Shown: positions 1 to 9,278 of the stretch, piece by piece
How the letters are laid out: each line of letters begins with the position of its first letter
How positions within the stretch are numbered: position 1 is the stretch's first letter
Source of the DNA: Candidatus Saccharimonadota bacterium
Lineage (GTDB): Bacteria > Patescibacteriota > Saccharimonadia > Saccharimonadales > Saccharimonadaceae
Assembly: GCA_017514805.1 (NCBI GenBank)
Contig: JAFWIP010000002.1
Coordinates: forward strand, 100,696-164,695
Direction of reading: 5' to 3'
Length of the DNA stretch: 64,000 bases
The notes under the pieces: model-generated
Seen by the model: the letters and a program-made list of their open reading frames with translations, nothing else
Told to the model about the DNA's origin: nothing
Database searches by the model: none
Position numbers and translations under genes: made by a program

Positions 1-935
1 ATGAAGTCGAGATTCTCGACAATCTCTTTAATTCCAAGATTACTGTCCTCGATAAAATCGAAGAAATCACCGGCACGCGTCCAAAATTCTACGAAGTAGA
101 TATGCTAGATGCGGACAAAATGGATGAAATCTTTAAAAATGGTCATTTTGACGCCGTAATCCATTTTGCTGGCCTCAAAGCTGTCGGCGAATCTGTCGAG
201 AAACCACTTCTTTACTATCGCAATAATATCGAGGGTACGCTCAATCTTCTCGATTCTATGGCAAAATATGGCGTTAATGAGTTGATTTTCTCTTCTTCGG
301 CTACTGTTTATGGCGAACAAGACCAACCAGATTTTGTTGAAACAATGAAGACTGGCGGCGCTATTACTAACCCATATGGTCGCACGAAGTACTTCATTGA
401 AGAAATCGTGAAGGATTATGTTGTTGCTCATCCAGATTTCGAAGCAACACTTCTTCGCTACTTCAATCCAATCGGCGCTCACGAATCTGGTCTTATTGGA
501 GAAGATCCAAATGGTATTCCGAACAATCTTATGCCAATTATTATGCGCGTCGCTGAAGGCCGTATTAAGCAGCTTCAGGTTTACGGCACTGATTATCCAA
601 CTGAGGATGGTACTTGCCGCCGCGACTATATCCATGTTGTCGACCTTGCCAAGGGCCACGTTGCTGCGCTTGAGCACATGAAGGCCGGTGTTAACATCTA
701 TAACCTTGGTACCGGCAAGGCGACTAGCGTTAAGGAAATGATTGCTGCTTTCGAAAAAGCAAGTGGCGAAAAACTCCCACATGAATTTGCGCCACGCCGT
801 GCCGGTGACCTCGCCGAGATGTGGGCAAATCCAGCTAAGGCGGAGAAGGAGCTCGGCTGGAAAACGGAGCTCACAGTTGACGATGCAATGCGTGATACGA
901 TTAATTATTTAAAGCATGTTAAGGAGAATAACTAA
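1..935 (+). CDS. galE: UDP-glucose 4-epimerase, 5' end outside window
   Basis: NAD-dependent short-chain dehydrogenase family enzyme interconverting UDP-glucose and UDP-galactose in the cytoplasm. The reading frame is open from base 3, and codons before the first in-window ATG (102) already encode GalE-like sequence (LDNLFNSK), so about 25-30 N-terminal residues with the NAD-binding glycine motif lie upstream of the window. Visible are the SSSATVYG strand and the catalytic Tyr-x3-Lys in NPYGRTK. The stop overlaps the next start (TAATG), so it leads an operon with the Wzz-like protein, GT2 and flippase. With glf at 3990 it can supply UDP-galactofuranose. Confidence 0.93.
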   Translation, partial: EVEILDNLFNSKITVLDKIEEITGTRPKFYEVDMLDADKMDEIFKNGHFDAVIHFAGLKAVGESVEKPLLYYRNNIEGTLNLLDSMAKYGVNELIFSSSATVYGEQDQPDFVETMKTGGAITNPYGRTKYFIEEIVKDYVVAHPDFEATLLRYFNPIGAHESGLIGEDPNGIPNNLMPIIMRVAEGRIKQLQVYGTDYPTEDGTCRRDYIHVVDLAKGHVAALEHMKAGVNIYNLGTGKATSVKEMIAAFEKASGEKLPHEFAPRRAGDLAEMWANPAKAEKELGWKTELTVDDAMRDTINYLKHVKENN

Positions 936-1501
936 TGGCAAACGCAAAATTCACCCTTAAAAATTATTTTAAAGAGCTCAAAAAAGCATGGCTATTATTA
1001 GTAATCTTTGCGATTATTGGTGCTGGTGCCGGTGCTTTCTATTCATTCAAAAAACCAGTTCTTTACACTGCGAATGCAAAGGTATTGATCAATAACTCAA
1101 AAATCGATAATGGTGCCGCGATGTCCCCATATGCTCAGATCACAGAGCTATTAACGAGTCAAAATATCGTAAAAAATGCAACTGGCAGCGACGAGAGTCT
1201 CTCTGGATATCAAGTAGCTGAATCGCCGCGCGGTGTATTTACAATTACCGCTACTGCTTCTGATGCCGACCAGGCTAAAAAAGTCGCCAACACTGTCGTA
1301 GAAAACGCAAGTAGTATTATGTCTATCGCTTTCGACGATGCCGAAGATTATCGTGTCACAATTATTAATTACGCCGAAGATGCGGCGCCAACCGTTACCG
1401 CGAAAACTCGCATCATTTCTATCGTTATCGCCGCCGCTGCGATGTTAGTCTTGGCTGCAGTTGTCGTATTTATTAAATTCGACTATCGTTCGGAGAAATA
1501 A
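935..1501 (+). CDS. Wzz/YveK-like polysaccharide co-polymerase
   Basis: A 188-aa protein with the chain-length-determinant layout: a TM helix near residues 19-41, an external domain, and a second TM helix near 160-182 ending in a short basic tail. This family sits in the membrane and modulates polymer length in Wzx/Wzy polysaccharide systems. There is no fused or adjacent tyrosine kinase, unlike many Gram-positive capsule loci. It overlaps galE by 1 nt (TAATG), and its stop overlaps the next start in the same way, indicating translational coupling. Family call rests on topology, size and context. Confidence 0.75.
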   Translation: MANAKFTLKNYFKELKKAWLLLVIFAIIGAGAGAFYSFKKPVLYTANAKVLINNSKIDNGAAMSPYAQITELLTSQNIVKNATGSDESLSGYQVAESPRGVFTITATASDADQAKKVANTVVENASSIMSIAFDDAEDYRVTIINYAEDAAPTVTAKTRIISIVIAAAAMLVLAAVVVFIKFDYRSEK

Positions 1502-2505
1502 TGACCAAAAAATCGCAAAAGATTTTATCAATCTCTGTCGCAGCCTATAACCTAGGCGAAATGATTGAAGATAATTTAAAATCTTTTTGCGATTCACGCT
1601 ATATCGATGACATCGAAGTACTCGTTGTCGACGACGGCTCTTCTGATGATACGCCAAAGCGAGTCGAAAAATACGTCAAAAAATATCCAGATTCAGTCCG
1701 CCTAATTAAACAAGCAAATGCTGGCCCGGGGTCCACAGTTAATACTGGCATCAAGAATGCGACCGGCAAATATTTTCGCATGGTTGACGGCGACGACTGG
1801 GTTAATAAAGATGATTTTGCGAGACTTGTAAATTATCTAAAAGACGTTGATGCTGACGCGGTGTTTACCAATTACGTTCCATATCATAACGTCAAAAAAG
1901 TACTGCTCGAGCCGGTCCGCATTGTCGATATGCCAGTTGGGGAAGTTTTTAAATTTAACGATTATCACTATTCCTATAATCCGCCAATTCGCATGCACCA
2001 CGCGATTTTCCGCACCGATATCATGAAAAAGCACGTCAAGCTAGATAACGGTTTCTATACAGACTCCCAGTACATGTTTTTCCCGACGCCATACATCAAG
2101 ACTGCGATTTATTATGACTTGAATATCTACGTTTATCGCGTCGCTATGGCCGGCCAGAGCACCAGCCCGGAAAAGATGCGCCGCAATCGCGCAAATCATC
2201 GCTTCATTCTAGATCAAGATCTTGCTTTTTATGAGAAGGTTATCGACAAATTAGAGCCAGGCGTGCGCAATTATCTCGCACTTCAGATGACTGGTTTAGT
2301 TATTAATCACTTCGATATTATTGTCCTTATTAATGATAAAAATATGGCGAAGGACGTAAAAGCACTCTTTGACGAGATGAAGAAATATCCAGATATTTAT
2401 GAACACCTCCGTCATGACAAGAAATTCCGCATTACGGCTGGAGGGAAGGCGCCACTCGTTAAAGCATTCTCGATTTACTTACGTCGACGATATAGGCATT
2501 TATAA
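1501..2505 (+). CDS. Family 2 glycosyltransferase
   Basis: A 334-aa GT-A fold enzyme. The N-terminal half has the GT2 hallmarks: an ISVAAYN strand, the nucleotide-binding DDGS at residues 44-47 and the metal-binding DGDDW at 96-100. The C-terminal half carries no predicted membrane anchor. It probably adds one sugar to a lipid-linked repeat unit on the cytoplasmic face; donor and acceptor cannot be read from sequence. It is coupled to the upstream co-polymerase by TAATG overlap, and the flippase starts 2 nt after its stop. Confidence 0.85.
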   Translation: MTKKSQKILSISVAAYNLGEMIEDNLKSFCDSRYIDDIEVLVVDDGSSDDTPKRVEKYVKKYPDSVRLIKQANAGPGSTVNTGIKNATGKYFRMVDGDDWVNKDDFARLVNYLKDVDADAVFTNYVPYHNVKKVLLEPVRIVDMPVGEVFKFNDYHYSYNPPIRMHHAIFRTDIMKKHVKLDNGFYTDSQYMFFPTPYIKTAIYYDLNIYVYRVAMAGQSTSPEKMRRNRANHRFILDQDLAFYEKVIDKLEPGVRNYLALQMTGLVINHFDIIVLINDKNMAKDVKALFDEMKKYPDIYEHLRHDKKFRITAGGKAPLVKAFSIYLRRRYRHL

Positions 2506-2507
2506 TT

Positions 2508-3959
2508 ATGGCAGCGAAAAAGAGTATAAAGAAAAATTACCTATACAATCTGGCTTACCAGATATTATTAGTAATTGTTCCGTTTGCGACAATCCCGTAT
2601 CTTTCTCGCGTTCTTGGCGTAGAAAATATCGGCATCAATAGCTTTACTTTGTCTATTGTCGCGTATTTTATTCTGCTCGCAAATATCGGTGTTGGTAGTT
2701 TCGGCACGCGCGAGATTGCATTACATCAAGATGACCGCAAAAAATATTCCAAGATTTTTTGGGATCTGTATTCTTATCAGTTTGTAATTGGTATTATTTC
2801 CATTCTTGCTTACGGCATATATGTGATGTGCTTCGGCGGTTATCCATCTGTCCAATGGATAATGATGCTAAATATCGTTGCGGCCGTTATCGACATGGCG
2901 TGGCTCTACCAGGGCCTTGAGGATTATAAATATATCTCAATTCGCAATATTCTTATCAAGCTCGCCACCGTTGCCGCGACATTTATATTTGTTCGCACGC
3001 CAGACGATCTTGGTATTTATGTTCTAATTAATAGCATCTCTACAATTATCTCCTCGTGTATTCTTTGGTTTAAATTTCCAAAAATTGCCGACCCGCCAAA
3101 GCTCCGCGAGATTCGCATCTTTCGTTATTGGAAAGATTCAATTATTTACTTCTTGCCACAAATTGCAGTCTCAATCTATACGGTTCTAGATAAAACAATG
3201 CTGGGAATTATTACTGGCTCCGAAGCAGAGAATGGTTATTATGAACAGACCTATAAAATCATTCAAATTGGTCTCATCATTATGACTTCACTCAATGCTG
3301 TTGTTGCGCCGCGCATGGCTTATCTCTTTGGCAAGGGACAAAAAGAGGAAATCAAAAAACGCCTCAAAACTTCCTTCCATTTTATTTATTTGTTAGCCTT
3401 TCCACTCGTCTTTGGCTTGATCGCGCTCGGCCCAGATTTTTCGTCAATTTTCTTTGGCGAAGGCTACGAAAAAGTTCGTCTCCTTTTGCCAATCTTTGCG
3501 CCGATTATTTTAATTATTAGTATTAGTAACTGTCTTAGCGGGCAGTGTATTATTCCGATTGGTAAACAAAAGCAAGCCGCTTTATTCCTTTGGATTGGCG
3601 CTGCCGTAAACTTCGTTTTGAATATTGTTCTGATTAATATGTTTTCGAGCGTTGGCGCTGCTATTAGCTCGATTATTGCAGAGATTATTATTACGGTTTC
3701 ATTTATTATGCTCGCACGCGAATATATGCAGGCCAAAACGGTCTTTACAACTATGAAAAACTACCTGATTGCTGGAGTTGTAATGCTTGCCTCGTTGCTT
3801 GCGATTAATTATTTCTGGACAGGCATTTCGCTTCCGATTGTTGGCGCAAAAATCGCTATCGGCGCCACTATTTATTTCGTTGTTTTGCGCTTTATTTTGC
3901 GCGATGAATTCCTAAAGTCCGAAGCTGCTTTAGTGATTCGTAAATTTCTCCGCCGCTAG
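2508..3959 (+). CDS. Wzx-type polysaccharide flippase
   Basis: A 483-aa polytopic membrane protein of the MATE/MOP flippase superfamily with about 12-14 hydrophobic segments. The N-terminus shows the family's pattern: a basic start, a first TM, then P-YLSRVLG-E--G. It is expected to flip undecaprenyl-linked oligosaccharide across the membrane for polymerisation. It starts 2 nt after the GT2 stop and closes the galE operon. A second, unrelated-looking flippase at 29341 belongs to the other glycan locus. Confidence 0.88.
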   Translation: MAAKKSIKKNYLYNLAYQILLVIVPFATIPYLSRVLGVENIGINSFTLSIVAYFILLANIGVGSFGTREIALHQDDRKKYSKIFWDLYSYQFVIGIISILAYGIYVMCFGGYPSVQWIMMLNIVAAVIDMAWLYQGLEDYKYISIRNILIKLATVAATFIFVRTPDDLGIYVLINSISTIISSCILWFKFPKIADPPKLREIRIFRYWKDSIIYFLPQIAVSIYTVLDKTMLGIITGSEAENGYYEQTYKIIQIGLIIMTSLNAVVAPRMAYLFGKGQKEEIKKRLKTSFHFIYLLAFPLVFGLIALGPDFSSIFFGEGYEKVRLLLPIFAPIILIISISNCLSGQCIIPIGKQKQAALFLWIGAAVNFVLNIVLINMFSSVGAAISSIIAEIIITVSFIMLAREYMQAKTVFTTMKNYLIAGVVMLASLLAINYFWTGISLPIVGAKIAIGATIYFVVLRFILRDEFLKSEAALVIRKFLRR

Positions 3960-3989
3960 TCTGTTATAATAGATACAAAAGGAGTGTAA

Positions 3990-5081
3990 ATGTACGATTA
4001 TGTTATTGTCGGTGCCGGCTTATTCGGCGCAACTATTGCCTATCGCGCAAAACAGCAGGGCAAAAAAGTATTAGTAATTGATAAGCGTGATCACATTGCC
4101 GGTAACGTCTATACCGAGAATGTCGATGGCATCAATGTTCATAAATATGGTGCACACATTTTCCATACTGATTACAAAGATGTTTGGGATTTTGTAAACT
4201 CTCTTGTAGAGTTCAACCGCTACACCAACTCGCCAGTCGCTCGTATTGGTAATGAAATCTACAATATGCCATTTAATATGAATACCTTCAGTAAGATTTG
4301 GCCAGATGTCTTTACGCCAGCTGAAGCAAAGGCGCGCATTGACGAAGAGCGCAAAGAAATGGAAGGCAAAGAGCCTCAGAATCTCGAAGAGCAGGCTATC
4401 TCGCTCGTCGGTCGCAGCATCTACGAAAAGCTCATCAAGGGCTACACCGAGAAGCAGTGGCATCGCGATTGTAAGGAGCTTCCAGCAGACATTATTAAGC
4501 GTCTTCCAGTTCGTTTCATCTACGACAATAACTACTTCAATGATCGCTATCAGGGTATTCCAATTGGTGGCTATACGAAACTCGTTGAAAAGATGCTCGA
4601 AGGCGTTGAAGTTCGCCTCGGCGAAAACTTCTTCGACAAGGCCGATGAGTATCGCAAGATGGCTAAGACGATTGTTTATACTGGTATGATCGATGAGTAC
4701 TTCGATTTCCAGTATGGTCATCTCGAATACCGCTCACTTCGCTTTGAAACTGAGACGCTCGACGAAGAGAATCATCAGGGCTGTGCCGTCGTAAACTATA
4801 CCGGCCACGAAGTCGATTACACTCGCGTCATCGAGCACAAACATTTTGAATCAACCGAATCGCCAAAGACGATCATTACCTATGAATATCCAGACGATTG
4901 GGATGATCCAAAGAAAGAAGCTTACTATGTTATTAATGATGACAAAAATAACGAGCTCGCTGAAAAATATCGTGCACTCGCCGCGAAAGAAAAGAATGTC
5001 ATCTTTGGTGGCCGCCTAGCCGAGTATAAGTACTACGACATGGACGACGTTATCAAGAAAGCGCTTGAAACGGAAATCTAA
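3990..5081 (+). CDS. glf: UDP-galactopyranose mutase
   Basis: A 363-aa flavoenzyme converting UDP-galactopyranose to UDP-galactofuranose. The FAD-binding Rossmann motif VGAGLFGATIA lies near residues 7-17. Family motifs YGAHIFHT, NRYTNSPVA and a C-terminal FGGRLAEYKYYDMD are all present, and the length is typical. A -10 box TATAAT lies at 3964-3969 and an AAGGAG site precedes the ATG. Its stop overlaps the convergent EpsG-like gene by 4 nt. It implies galactofuranose in a surface glycan. Confidence 0.96.
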   Translation: MYDYVIVGAGLFGATIAYRAKQQGKKVLVIDKRDHIAGNVYTENVDGINVHKYGAHIFHTDYKDVWDFVNSLVEFNRYTNSPVARIGNEIYNMPFNMNTFSKIWPDVFTPAEAKARIDEERKEMEGKEPQNLEEQAISLVGRSIYEKLIKGYTEKQWHRDCKELPADIIKRLPVRFIYDNNYFNDRYQGIPIGGYTKLVEKMLEGVEVRLGENFFDKADEYRKMAKTIVYTGMIDEYFDFQYGHLEYRSLRFETETLDEENHQGCAVVNYTGHEVDYTRVIEHKHFESTESPKTIITYEYPDDWDDPKKEAYYVINDDKNNELAEKYRALAAKEKNVIFGGRLAEYKYYDMDDVIKKALETEI

Positions 5082-6178
5082 ACGATAAAGCTATACGGAA
5101 TAATCTCGCCTAAGCCGAGTACCGCATAATAGCCAACGAAATATAATACTCCCAACAGGATACTCAAAATCACGCGGGAGTATTTTTTCTCGCTTAGCTG
5201 TCCGAGCAAGTCTACTGCCGCAATTACGATAAATACCCAGAAGAAGTTTGCCATGCGACCGACGTAGCCAGAATAGAACCCAATCGCAGAATATACTGTA
5301 CCGATAAGCATTAAGAAGCTCAGGAATTTATCGCGACGCAATTTGCTACGATGATAGTTAATTGCGTATACGATTGTTAGAATCGAAGCCGCAAAGAATT
5401 TTACATTAATAATCGACCCGGGCGTCTCCATGAAGGTCACATAATGTTTAGGGGACAATAGCCCGATTTCCGTAACAAAAGAGAGCATTGCCGGGAAGGC
5501 GCAGACGCAGGCGATTGCAAGTACGGCGAGTACGAAATATAAGCTTCTTCCGCGGATATAACGTATTGCGAGTGGTAAAAATAGTACTGGCAAAATTAAG
5601 ATCGATGAATAGTGTAATGATAGAGAAAACGCTGATAGTAAAATAACTAGTAATAGGCTCGGCTTCAGAGAATTACGGCGTCGTTCGTAGATGTGGCTGA
5701 GCGCGTAAGCCTGCACTGCGACTGCGGCTAGCTGGCGCATAATATTAAAGCTCTCTGGGAAGACAATTACGAGAAGCATTCCATAGTAAAGCCAGGCGCT
5801 TTTGCGGCTAATTGTGCGAGCGGTGAGGTAAAAGAACAGTGTGGTAATGATTCCGAATATAATAAAGATAAACGACGCGTCTAGATGCAATGCATTTCCG
5901 ATTCTGGCCAAGAATACAATAAATGGCTCCATCGAACCGTCGTTAATACGGGACATTGATGCCTCAAAACTTTCTGCGCCGATCTCGCTATAAAATGCCC
6001 GATACGTAATCGAGTCAGTGCCGGTCGTAAAACGTAAACCCGCAAGTAGTGCCGGTAATAGTAGGGCTAGAATAATTGGCGTAATTGTTTTTTTCTTCTC
6101 GCCAAAATATGCTAGCGCGCCGGCCGCCAAAAAAACTGCCAAGTATAAAGCAATGCTAGCAAAAACATCTAGTTCCAT
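5078..6178 (-). CDS. EpsG-like polysaccharide polymerase
   Basis: A 366-aa integral membrane protein with about ten hydrophobic segments. It carries the EpsG-family signature near residues 46-60 (a GLRFTTGTDSITYR-like stretch) followed by a soluble segment with EPF. EpsG and Wzy proteins polymerise flipped repeat units on the outer face of the membrane. It converges on glf with overlapping stops. A TAAAAT -10 box sits 7 nt from the ATG, so the transcript is probably leaderless. Confidence 0.8.
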   Translation of the reverse strand: MELDVFASIALYLAVFLAAGALAYFGEKKKTITPIILALLLPALLAGLRFTTGTDSITYRAFYSEIGAESFEASMSRINDGSMEPFIVFLARIGNALHLDASFIFIIFGIITTLFFYLTARTISRKSAWLYYGMLLVIVFPESFNIMRQLAAVAVQAYALSHIYERRRNSLKPSLLLVILLSAFSLSLHYSSILILPVLFLPLAIRYIRGRSLYFVLAVLAIACVCAFPAMLSFVTEIGLLSPKHYVTFMETPGSIINVKFFAASILTIVYAINYHRSKLRRDKFLSFLMLIGTVYSAIGFYSGYVGRMANFFWVFIVIAAVDLLGQLSEKKYSRVILSILLGVLYFVGYYAVLGLGEIIPYSFIV

Positions 6179-6199
6179 ATGCTATATTTTACCATATAA

Positions 6200-6222
6200 C
6201 AGGGAGCGTATTGCGCTCCCTG
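6200..6222. terminator. Hairpin between EpsG-like and LGFP genes
   Basis: A 9-bp stem (CAGGGAGCG paired with CGCTCCCTG) with a short loop lies just past the LGFP gene stop on the minus strand. The U-run is weak, so it may be a terminator, an mRNA 3' end stabiliser or both. Confidence 0.45.
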
Positions 6223-6225
6223 AGT

Positions 6226-8610
6226 CTATTTCCTGGCAAAGTCGAATCGGTTAGAAGACTTGTGATAATACAATGTTCCAGCTTGGTATTCCTGAGAGAT
6301 CGTATCGCCACTCGTCCTAATTTCGCTCAGAGGGAAGCCCATCCAGCCTATTTCAAAGTTCTGACTCTGCCAGTACTCGCGCAACTTGCCGCGCGATTCG
6401 TAGTAGCCATATTTCTCATTGCCGACGATAAACCCACCCTGGTATTCTTGGTAGATAATACCAGTCTTTGGATTGTCGCGAATCTCGCTTACTGGGAATC
6501 CTAGCGGCCCCCATTCAAATCCTTGCTTCTCCCAAACCTCGCGAATCTTGCCACGCGATTCGTAGTAGCCGTAGCGGTCATTACCGACGATGAAACCGCC
6601 TTGGTATTGCTGGAAGATAATCCCAGATCCTTTATTCTCTTGGATTTCGCCGACGGGGAAGCCAAGTGTGCCATGCTCGCAGTTCTGCTTAGCCCAAACA
6701 TCGCGAATTCTGCCACGTGATTCATAGTAGCCATACTTATCATTTCCTACAATGAATCCGCCTTGGTACTGTTGGAAGAAAATTCCGGAAATCTCGTTAG
6801 TCTGGATTTCGCTGATTGGGAACCCAAGTAGCCCCCATTCAAAACCTTGCTTTTCCCATACTTCGCGAATCTTACCGCGTGATTCATAGAAGCCATATCG
6901 GTCGTTGCCAACGATAAAGCCACCTTCATATTGTTGGAATACTATTCCTGAGCCTTTATTCTCTTGGACTTCTCCGACAGGAAAGCCGAGCGGGCCATGC
7001 TCGCAATCTTGTCTTGTCCAGACGTCGCGGATTTTACCACTGGAAACATAATAACCATGTTCTTCGTTGCCAACGATAAAGCCGCCTTGGTATTCCTGGT
7101 AGATGATACCAGAAATTTCGTTAGTCTGGATTTCGCTGATTGGGAACCCAAGTGGACCCCACTCAAAACCTTGCTTTTCCCAAACCTCGCGAATCTTACC
7201 GCGTGATTCATAGAAGCCATATCGGTCGTTGCCAACGATAAAGCCACCTTCATATTGTTGGAATACTATTCCTGAGCCTGGGTTATCTAACACGTCGCCA
7301 ACCGGGAAGCCTAAAGCACCCATCTCGAAGTTCTGCTTTTGCCAAACTTCGCGAATCTTTCCGCTAGAAACATGATAGCCATACTTATCGTTACCAACGA
7401 TGACGCCACCTTGGTAATCCTGGTAGATGATGCCGGTTTCTGGATTATCGCGAATATCGCTAGTCGGGAAGCCTAAAGCACCCATCTCGAAGTTCTGCTT
7501 TTGCCAAACTTCGCGAATCTTGCCGCTAGACTCGTGATAGCCGAAACGTTCATTGCCTACAATGAGGCCATTTTCATATTCGCGATAGTAAATGCCCGTA
7601 GAATTATTGCTACGTGTGCCAGTAATTTGTTTGCCCAAATGCGCCTCGCCGCCTAGTTCTTCATACTTTGCTTCGATCTTCTTTGAAGCGGCTGGCGCAT
7701 GTGTATCGCCAAACCATTCATTAAAGTACATGAAGAAATTACGGTTACCATACGAGCCACAGTCTGCCGTGCCTGGATAGTTGCGGAGCGCTGCATCGTT
7801 TGGCGTATATGGCGTGTAAATATATAGGGAAGTAGTTGCGATGTTTTCGAGATAGACACTCTTTCTGCCGCACGATACTACCGGCGAATAGAGAATACTA
7901 TTCGTTGCGTACGGACGATAGTTGTAGCTATAAATATGATCCTTGTAATAATTGATCTGCCATGCCGCCATTTCTACCTGATTATAGAAGCCAAAATATT
8001 TCGCATCACATGGCGCCGTGTCAGGACAAGCGTAGCCCATGACGGTATTATATTCATAGCGGAGCGGCCAGTTATCTCCCCAAACATAACTTTCCTTTTT
8101 TAGTAAAACTAACAAAACTTGTGGATTAATATTGTATTTCTGGGCTGCGTTATAAATGATTTGTGCCGCCGAAATCATACCCGGCTCAATAACATTGTTA
8201 GAGTCGTAGAGATTGCGCTTTGTTTCTGGATTTTCATAATAGTTTTGAACGCAAATGTATGGTGGATCGTGATAACGGCTATTGCCGGCTGCGCGCATTT
8301 GGCGTGCATAATCCGCGCGCGAAGTATTTGATGGAACTGCGCGACCATTAATATAGCGACCGCCACCAACTACACCTGTACCCCAAGTATCACAAGCTGG
8401 CATGTAGCGATTTAGGTGCGCTTGAATATCGCTGACCGACATCGTGTTCTTGTCGTAAAAAACTTCATCATCAATAATATTGCCGGCACGAAAATCCATC
8501 GCTGAAATTGCGTCAGATTTTGGCGTATTCATGATTGCGAGACCAAAGAACACTGCCAAGAACGCAAAACCAGCTGCGATGCTACTGTATTTCAAAGCTC
8601 TGCGTGTCAC
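6226..8610 (-). CDS. Secreted LGFP-repeat protein with lysozyme-like domain
   Basis: A 794-aa protein. Residues 1-27 form a signal peptide or anchor. Residues about 55-320 resemble a lysozyme-like transglycosylase fold, with a likely catalytic Glu at 173 in LLKKESY. About nine repeats of roughly 54 aa follow, each with a VW-KQ...LGFP...GIIYQ-Y-GG-IVGN pattern; the last is degenerate. LGFP repeats occur on cell-wall-associated proteins of Actinobacteria and Saccharibacteria. DNA in two repeats is nearly identical at a 324-bp offset (around 6877 and 7201), showing recent duplication. It overlaps the upstream gene by 29 nt. It probably acts on, or binds, a cell wall of self or host. Confidence 0.8.
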   Translation of the reverse strand: MTRRALKYSSIAAGFAFLAVFFGLAIMNTPKSDAISAMDFRAGNIIDDEVFYDKNTMSVSDIQAHLNRYMPACDTWGTGVVGGGRYINGRAVPSNTSRADYARQMRAAGNSRYHDPPYICVQNYYENPETKRNLYDSNNVIEPGMISAAQIIYNAAQKYNINPQVLLVLLKKESYVWGDNWPLRYEYNTVMGYACPDTAPCDAKYFGFYNQVEMAAWQINYYKDHIYSYNYRPYATNSILYSPVVSCGRKSVYLENIATTSLYIYTPYTPNDAALRNYPGTADCGSYGNRNFFMYFNEWFGDTHAPAASKKIEAKYEELGGEAHLGKQITGTRSNNSTGIYYREYENGLIVGNERFGYHESSGKIREVWQKQNFEMGALGFPTSDIRDNPETGIIYQDYQGGVIVGNDKYGYHVSSGKIREVWQKQNFEMGALGFPVGDVLDNPGSGIVFQQYEGGFIVGNDRYGFYESRGKIREVWEKQGFEWGPLGFPISEIQTNEISGIIYQEYQGGFIVGNEEHGYYVSSGKIRDVWTRQDCEHGPLGFPVGEVQENKGSGIVFQQYEGGFIVGNDRYGFYESRGKIREVWEKQGFEWGLLGFPISEIQTNEISGIFFQQYQGGFIVGNDKYGYYESRGRIRDVWAKQNCEHGTLGFPVGEIQENKGSGIIFQQYQGGFIVGNDRYGYYESRGKIREVWEKQGFEWGPLGFPVSEIRDNPKTGIIYQEYQGGFIVGNEKYGYYESRGKLREYWQSQNFEIGWMGFPLSEIRTSGDTISQEYQAGTLYYHKSSNRFDFARK

Positions 8611-9196
8611 TTTCGCCCTCCGATCGATTAGATTTATATTGAATTTTTACGTTCCACGTACCGTTTGTAAACTTACTTCTATCTACTTTGACGGCTTCGC
8701 AGGTAATATAACTTGGTCCAGGTAGAATTCCCGAGCTTGCCGTAACGGTCGTGTCGCCGTTTGTAAAGACAAAGGTGCAATTTCCTTCGAGCTCGTTAAT
8801 ATTAGTGATGGCGCCACCAGCCTCGATGCTTGATTTGTCTTCGCTCATTCCGACGAAGTTTACGACTGGTGTTGCAATATTTAGGCCAGCAGCATTTTGC
8901 TCGACAGTTGGTTTGTTGCGCTCATCGGCTTCCATGCGATCCTTTGATTCGTTGCCGGCCTGAGCGACCTTATCTTCGTCCTTTAAGTCGTCTTCTGTGC
9001 GCAGGATTTCAGAGGCTGTATTTATATTTTGGGCGTTGTCTTTTTCGCCTTCCTTATCGCGTGCGATTTTTGCGATTGCAAAAATACCGAATACAATTAC
9101 TGCCACCAAAATCATGGCTACTAAGATGAATAATGCTAATTTTACGGTTCTTTGTTTGTTCTGTTTTTGTTTTGATGCTGATTTTGCCATAGGCAT
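8582..9196 (-). CDS. Membrane-anchored extracytoplasmic protein
   Basis: I chose the ATG at 9196, giving about 204 aa, because an AGGAG site lies just upstream and TATAAT at 9212-9217 rules out a start further out; an ATG 6 nt downstream is also possible. A basic N-terminus leads into one TM helix near residues 20-42, then an acidic, low-complexity linker, then a roughly 90-aa domain with two Cys that looks Ig/beta-sandwich-like. It shares a transcript with the LGFP protein, which it overlaps, so the two may act together at the surface. Function unknown. Confidence 0.7.
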   Translation of the reverse strand: MPMAKSASKQKQNKQRTVKLALFILVAMILVAVIVFGIFAIAKIARDKEGEKDNAQNINTASEILRTEDDLKDEDKVAQAGNESKDRMEADERNKPTVEQNAAGLNIATPVVNFVGMSEDKSSIEAGGAITNINELEGNCTFVFTNGDTTVTASSGILPGPSYITCEAVKVDRSKFTNGTWNVKIQYKSNRSEGESDTQSFEIQ

Positions 9197-9278
9197 TTCA
9201 CTCCTATCTAAATTATACCCATATCTTAACGATTTTTGCAAGTATATAAAGCATAAGTGTGATATAATTTTAATCAAT

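Noticed and set aside
8997..9278. N-terminal extension of the 1044-aa protein
   Set aside because: It runs antisense through the divergent gene and across both promoters; TATAAT at 9263-9268 fixes the start at 9279.
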